From assembly GCA_947630205.1 (NCBI GenBank), contig CANRGW010000047.1:1-9021 (forward strand): a stretch of DNA of 9,021 nt. The letters run 5' to 3'. Numbering within the stretch: position 1 is the first letter of the stretch; every line of letters starts with the position of its first letter. Origin of the DNA: an uncultured Bacilli bacterium. GTDB lineage: Bacteria; Bacillota_I; Bacilli_A; RF39; UBA660. Positions 6,442-9,021 of the stretch are shown in pieces. Made by a program: the position numbers and the translations under genes. The notes below the pieces were generated by a model. The model worked only from the letters and a program-made list of their open reading frames with translations, was not told the origin of the DNA and did no database searches.

Positions 6442-7698
6442 ATGAAAAAAATAATTTTCGTTTTTTTAATTATTATATTACTAAGTGGTTGTCAAAAGGA
6501 AAATATGCAAGAAGAAAAACTTGCTAGTACTTTTAAAGATATATCCGGTGAAGCAAGGGTTTTAGTTTTTACTATTTATGGTCGTTTCTTTAATTTAGAA
6601 GGAGAAATTGATGGAGAAAAGAAAGATTTAACTTTAGTTATGCGAAATTCTTCTAATGATGAAGAAGTAGAATATAAAGTTTTTACAAGAAAAGAAGATA
6701 ACAAGACAATTTTTAAAACAAATGAATTAATAAATGATGGTATTAACTTAGAACAAGTTTTAGAGGGAAACTATATTCTTTTTTTAAAAAGCACAGAAGA
6801 TGAAAAGGAAATTTATTATACTTTAAATAATAAAACAGATTATAAAGATTTAGAATATTATACAATTACCAAAAATTCTTCTAATCGAAAAATAAATATA
6901 AAATTTAATAAGTATCAAGATAATAATTATATGAGTTTAGATTGTCTTAAAAGTAAATTACCTAAAAATATCTATGATATTGTGCTTGATCCTGGTCATG
7001 GTGGTAAAGATGTTGGAGCAAATAAAAATGGTAAGTATGAAAGTCAAATTAATTTAGATTATGCTTTAAGTTTAAAATCATCTTTAGAAAAACTAGGTTT
7101 AAGAGTTAAGTTAACAAGAGAAAAAGATGTATCTATTCCAAATTATGGCGAAGATGGAAGAGTTAACTTTGCTTATGAAACAAAGGCTAAATTATTTTTA
7201 TCAATTCATCAAAATTCAGCAATTTATAATGTGCAAGACGGGGGAGTAGAAGTTTATGTTCCTAATCATGCTAATACTAGTTTTGCTGAAAGTGTTGTAA
7301 AAAATATTGTTGATATGACAAGTACAACGTATTCTAAAAATAAATCCAATAAAGTTAAAGATGGTGTTTATATGCGTACTTTATCGGCTGCTGATATAGA
7401 AGATATGCAAAAAGAAGCCTTAAAAAATGGTTATGAACCTTATGATAAAGCGTCAACCGACTCAACTTATTATTTTATTATAAGAGAAACTGGTGGTATT
7501 GTAAGTGGTGCTTATGTCGATTCAAGAAATAAAGAAAAACCATGGAATAATTATTATGATAGTAATTATGGTAGTGAAAGTTATTTATTTGAATTAGGTT
7601 ATATTAATAGTTCTAGTAATTTAGATATTTTAGTAAAGGAAAAAGATAAGTATGTAGAAGCAATTACCAAAAGCATTAAAGATTATTTGGAAATATAG
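6442..7698 (+). CDS. Lipoprotein N-acetylmuramoyl-L-alanine amidase (Amidase_3 type)
   Basis: A peptidoglycan hydrolase that cleaves the bond between N-acetylmuramic acid and L-alanine of the stem peptide, predicted to be anchored outside the cytoplasmic membrane. Residues 1-17 are a lipoprotein signal with lipobox Leu14-Ser-Gly-Cys17. Residues 25-170 form a beta-looking domain I do not recognise. Residues 178-418 are a zinc amidase domain: DPGHGG with His186, ESQINLD with Glu200, SIHQNS with His256 as zinc ligands, and FELGYI with catalytic Glu384. An insertion of about 90 residues between His256 and the final motif includes GVYMRTL and RETGGIVSGAYVD, a form seen in sporulation- and growth-associated amidases. 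The start has AGGGTG 5 nt upstream. LspA encoded upstream would process it; mltG downstream also acts on peptidoglycan. I give no gene symbol because several paralogues share this architecture. Confidence 0.9.
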   Translation: MKKIIFVFLIIILLSGCQKENMQEEKLASTFKDISGEARVLVFTIYGRFFNLEGEIDGEKKDLTLVMRNSSNDEEVEYKVFTRKEDNKTIFKTNELINDGINLEQVLEGNYILFLKSTEDEKEIYYTLNNKTDYKDLEYYTITKNSSNRKINIKFNKYQDNNYMSLDCLKSKLPKNIYDIVLDPGHGGKDVGANKNGKYESQINLDYALSLKSSLEKLGLRVKLTREKDVSIPNYGEDGRVNFAYETKAKLFLSIHQNSAIYNVQDGGVEVYVPNHANTSFAESVVKNIVDMTSTTYSKNKSNKVKDGVYMRTLSAADIEDMQKEALKNGYEPYDKASTDSTYYFIIRETGGIVSGAYVDSRNKEKPWNNYYDSNYGSESYLFELGYINSSSNLDILVKEKDKYVEAITKSIKDYLEI

Positions 7699-7727
7699 TT
7701 GTTAAATTAGAAAAAAAATGTTATTAT
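7699..7727 (+). promoter_or_regulatory. Promoter of ruvX-DUF1292-mltG
   Basis: TTGTTA (7699-7704) and TATTAT (7722-7727) are spaced by exactly 17 bp, four and five matches to the sigma-A hexamers. The GTG start of ruvX is 17 nt beyond the -10 box with AAGGAAG in between, so the leader would be about 11 nt. It begins directly after the amidase stop codon. Confidence 0.6.
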
Positions 7728-7744
7728 AAAAAGGAAGTGATTAT

Positions 7745-8155
7745 GTGATATATTTAGGACTAGATTTAGGGACAAAAACCCTTGGAATTAGTAAATCAAA
7801 TGGAATTATTGCTAATCCATATAAAACTCTAAGACATGATGCTAATTATGATTATTTAATTACTTCTCTTAAAAGTATAATAGAAGAAGAAAAAGTTGAT
7901 AAGATTGTTTTAGGATTTCCTAAGAATATGAATAATACTTTAAGTGAAATGGGAAAAATTGTTTTAGATTTTAAAGAAAAATTAGAAAAAAATTGTCATA
8001 TTGAGGTAATTCTAGAAGATGAAAGATTAACTTCTAAAATCAGTAATGATGTTTTAATTAATTCTGATATGTCAAGAAAAAAGCGTAAGGGTGTTGTTGA
8101 CTCTTTAGCAAGTGTTTTGATACTTCAATCTTATTTGGATAGAAAGGATAAATGA
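7745..8155 (+). CDS. ruvX: Pre-16S rRNA nuclease RuvX/YqgF family
   Basis: An RNase H-fold protein proposed to process the 5' end of 16S rRNA precursor and also described as a putative Holliday junction resolvase. The 136 residues match the family. Motifs are LGLDLGTKTLGIS (4-16, Asp7), IVLGFPKNMNNT (54-65), EDERLTSKISND (91-102, with Glu93) and DSLASVLILQSYLD (119-132, Asp119), giving the expected acidic active site. Usual family spellings are GxPxxxdG and DERxTT, so the fit is good but not identical. The start is GTG, preceded by AAGGAAG; an ATG two bases upstream is out of frame and stops at once. DUF1292 follows after one base, and then mltG, the order known from Bacillus (yrrK-yrzB-yrrL). 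Confidence 0.94.
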   Translation: MIYLGLDLGTKTLGISKSNGIIANPYKTLRHDANYDYLITSLKSIIEEEKVDKIVLGFPKNMNNTLSEMGKIVLDFKEKLEKNCHIEVILEDERLTSKISNDVLINSDMSRKKRKGVVDSLASVLILQSYLDRKDK

Positions 8156-8156
8156 T

Positions 8157-8477
8157 ATGCAAAATAATTTAGATGATAAAAATAAGTTTACGGTAATTAA
8201 TGATGAGGGGAAAGAAATAACTTGTGATGTTTTATTTACTTTTGATAGTGATGAAACAAAAAAAAGTTATATAGTATATACGGATAATACTAAAGATAAA
8301 GATGGTAATATTCAAGTTTATGCTTCTATTTTTAATCCGGAAAGTGAAGATGTAACGGAGTTATTACCAATTGAAAGTGACAAAGAATGGAAAGTAATAG
8401 AAACTATTTTACAATCATTACAAGAAGAAATAAGAAATGCATCTTCTAATAATGATGCAAGTTCTAGCAATAACTAG
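8157..8477 (+). CDS. DUF1292 family protein (YrzB-like, UPF0473)
   Basis: A small acidic protein of unknown function, 106 residues. The core, about residues 8-92, shows the family pattern: FTVINDEGKEITCDVLFTF, SYIVYTDNTKDKDGN, VYASIFNPES, then a helix KEWKVIETILQSLQEEI. Its place between ruvX and mltG supports the assignment, since the family is commonly found there. The last 13 residues (NASSNNDASSSNN) are low-complexity and probably disordered, and the DNA under them forms two small hairpins. AAAGGAT lies about 8 nt before the ATG, one base after the ruvX stop, so the genes are co-translated from one message. Confidence 0.88.
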   Translation: MQNNLDDKNKFTVINDEGKEITCDVLFTFDSDETKKSYIVYTDNTKDKDGNIQVYASIFNPESEDVTELLPIESDKEWKVIETILQSLQEEIRNASSNNDASSSNN

Positions 8478-8481
8478 AATT
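8438..8481 (+). other. Two tandem hairpins at the 3' end of the DUF1292 gene
   Basis: TGCATC (8438-8443) pairs with GATGCA (8454-8459) across 10 nt. Directly after it, AGTTCTAG (8460-8467) pairs with CTAGAATT (8474-8481, one G-U) across 6 nt, spanning the stop codon. The second is followed by TTTATTAT, not a clean T tract, so it is at best a weak terminator or an RNA stability element before mltG. Confidence 0.3.
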
Positions 8482-8500
8482 ATTTATTATGGAGTTGTCA

Positions 8501-9021
8501 ATGAAGAAATATAGAAAATTAATTATAATAATAGCCTTAATTTTATTGTTTGTTTTCATAACTATCTTTTTAGTATATAGGGCTTTTGTAAGTCCTGTTT
8601 CAAAGTCAAATGAACCAAAAGAAGTTGAAATTACAACAGGTATGTCTTCTAATGAAATTGGCGAATTACTTGTTAAGAATAAATTAATTAAAAATGCTAA
8701 GTTTTTTGTCTTTTATTTAAAACTTAATAATATTAATGATTTAAAAGCCGGTGTATATAATTTAAGTGGCAATATGAATTTAAAAACAATTGTTAAACTT
8801 ATTCGTGAAGGTAGTAAAATTAGTAATAAAGAAATTACGATTACATTTAAAGAGGGTATAAATATGCGAGAAATTGCTAGTATTATTGAAGAAAATACGG
8901 ATAATTCTAGTGATGATGTTATGAATACTTTAGAAAATGTTGATTATTTAAAAAGTTTAATTGAAGATTATTGGTTTATAACTGATGATATTTTAGATGA
9001 TGATATTTATTATCCCCTTGA
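8501..9021 (+). CDS. mltG: Endolytic murein transglycosylase MltG, 3'-truncated by the window
   Basis: MltG is a membrane-anchored lytic transglycosylase (YceG-like) that cuts nascent glycan strands inside the chain and sets glycan length. The first 173 residues are visible. A short basic start (MKKYRK) and one transmembrane helix (about 7-26) place the rest outside the membrane. LysM-like segments follow: VEITTGMSSNEIGELLVKN (42-60), the LKAGVYNL segment (81-88), and ITFKEGINMREIASIIEEN (113-131). The last visible residues, DDIYYPL, precede the PLEG-type motif, so the catalytic glutamate lies beyond the window. GGAG sits 6 nt before ATG 8501. It is the third gene of the ruvX unit. Confidence 0.92.
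   Translation, partial: MKKYRKLIIIIALILLFVFITIFLVYRAFVSPVSKSNEPKEVEITTGMSSNEIGELLVKNKLIKNAKFFVFYLKLNNINDLKAGVYNLSGNMNLKTIVKLIREGSKISNKEITITFKEGINMREIASIIEENTDNSSDDVMNTLENVDYLKSLIEDYWFITDDILDDDIYYPL

Noticed and set aside
1..9021. Recoded TGA or another altered genetic code, given the high AT content
   Set aside because: TGA ends several full-length genes at the expected family length and TGG encodes the conserved tryptophans.
1..9021. Mobile element, defence island, CRISPR array, tRNA or rRNA
   Set aside because: All genes are recognisable core families with tight spacing; no transposase, repeat-spacer pattern, flanking direct repeats or cloverleaf was seen.

Overview
The window comes from an AT-rich, low-GC Gram-positive-type bacterium (by eye about 25-30 % GC). 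TGA is used as a stop (rnhB, cdd, yqzL, deoB, alkD overlap region, ruvX) and tryptophan is TGG, so the standard bacterial code applies and this is not a Mycoplasma-type code-4 genome. Shine-Dalgarno sites are classical (GGAGG, GGTGAT, AAAGGA). Two gene blocks, cdd-era-yqzL-recO and ruvX-DUF1292-mltG, are the orders seen in Bacillus and relatives. This suggests a Bacilli/Erysipelotrichia-like or uncultured gut Firmicute lineage. That placement is an inference.

Layout, left to right. (1) 1-2694, plus strand, a tightly packed cluster: 5'-truncated rnhB (RNase HII), cdd (cytidine deaminase), era (ribosome-assembly GTPase), a small yqzL-like gene of 39 codons, and recO, closed by a hairpin terminator. 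rnhB/cdd and cdd/era overlap by ATGA, and yqzL overlaps recO by 35 bp. (2) 2737-4691: a two-gene unit, deoB (phosphopentomutase) and an AlkD-type DNA alkylation repair glycosylase, overlapping by GTGA. It ends in a hairpin that can also terminate the convergent ferredoxin gene. (3) 4699-5053: a minus-strand single-cluster ferredoxin, then a 169-bp divergent intergenic region with a good promoter for the ferredoxin and an extended -10 promoter for lspA. (4) 5054-7698: lspA (signal peptidase II), rluD-family pseudouridine synthase, and a lipoprotein N-acetylmuramoyl-L-alanine amidase whose lipobox is a substrate type for LspA. (5) 7699-9021: ruvX (YqgF nuclease), a DUF1292 protein, and the 5' part of mltG (endolytic murein transglycosylase), running off the window.

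The functions are housekeeping: ribosome biogenesis and rRNA modification (era, rluD, ruvX), genome maintenance (rnhB, recO, alkD), nucleoside salvage (cdd, deoB), lipoprotein maturation and cell-wall remodelling (lspA, amidase, mltG). I see no mobile element, CRISPR array, tRNA, rRNA or defence island, and no convincing undescribed system. Points worth checking: the catalytic N-terminal motif of RNase HII is missing at the window's left edge, a small yqzL-like gene is easily missed, several promoters place the -10 box only 14-17 nt from the start codon, and the amidase has an unassigned N-terminal domain.
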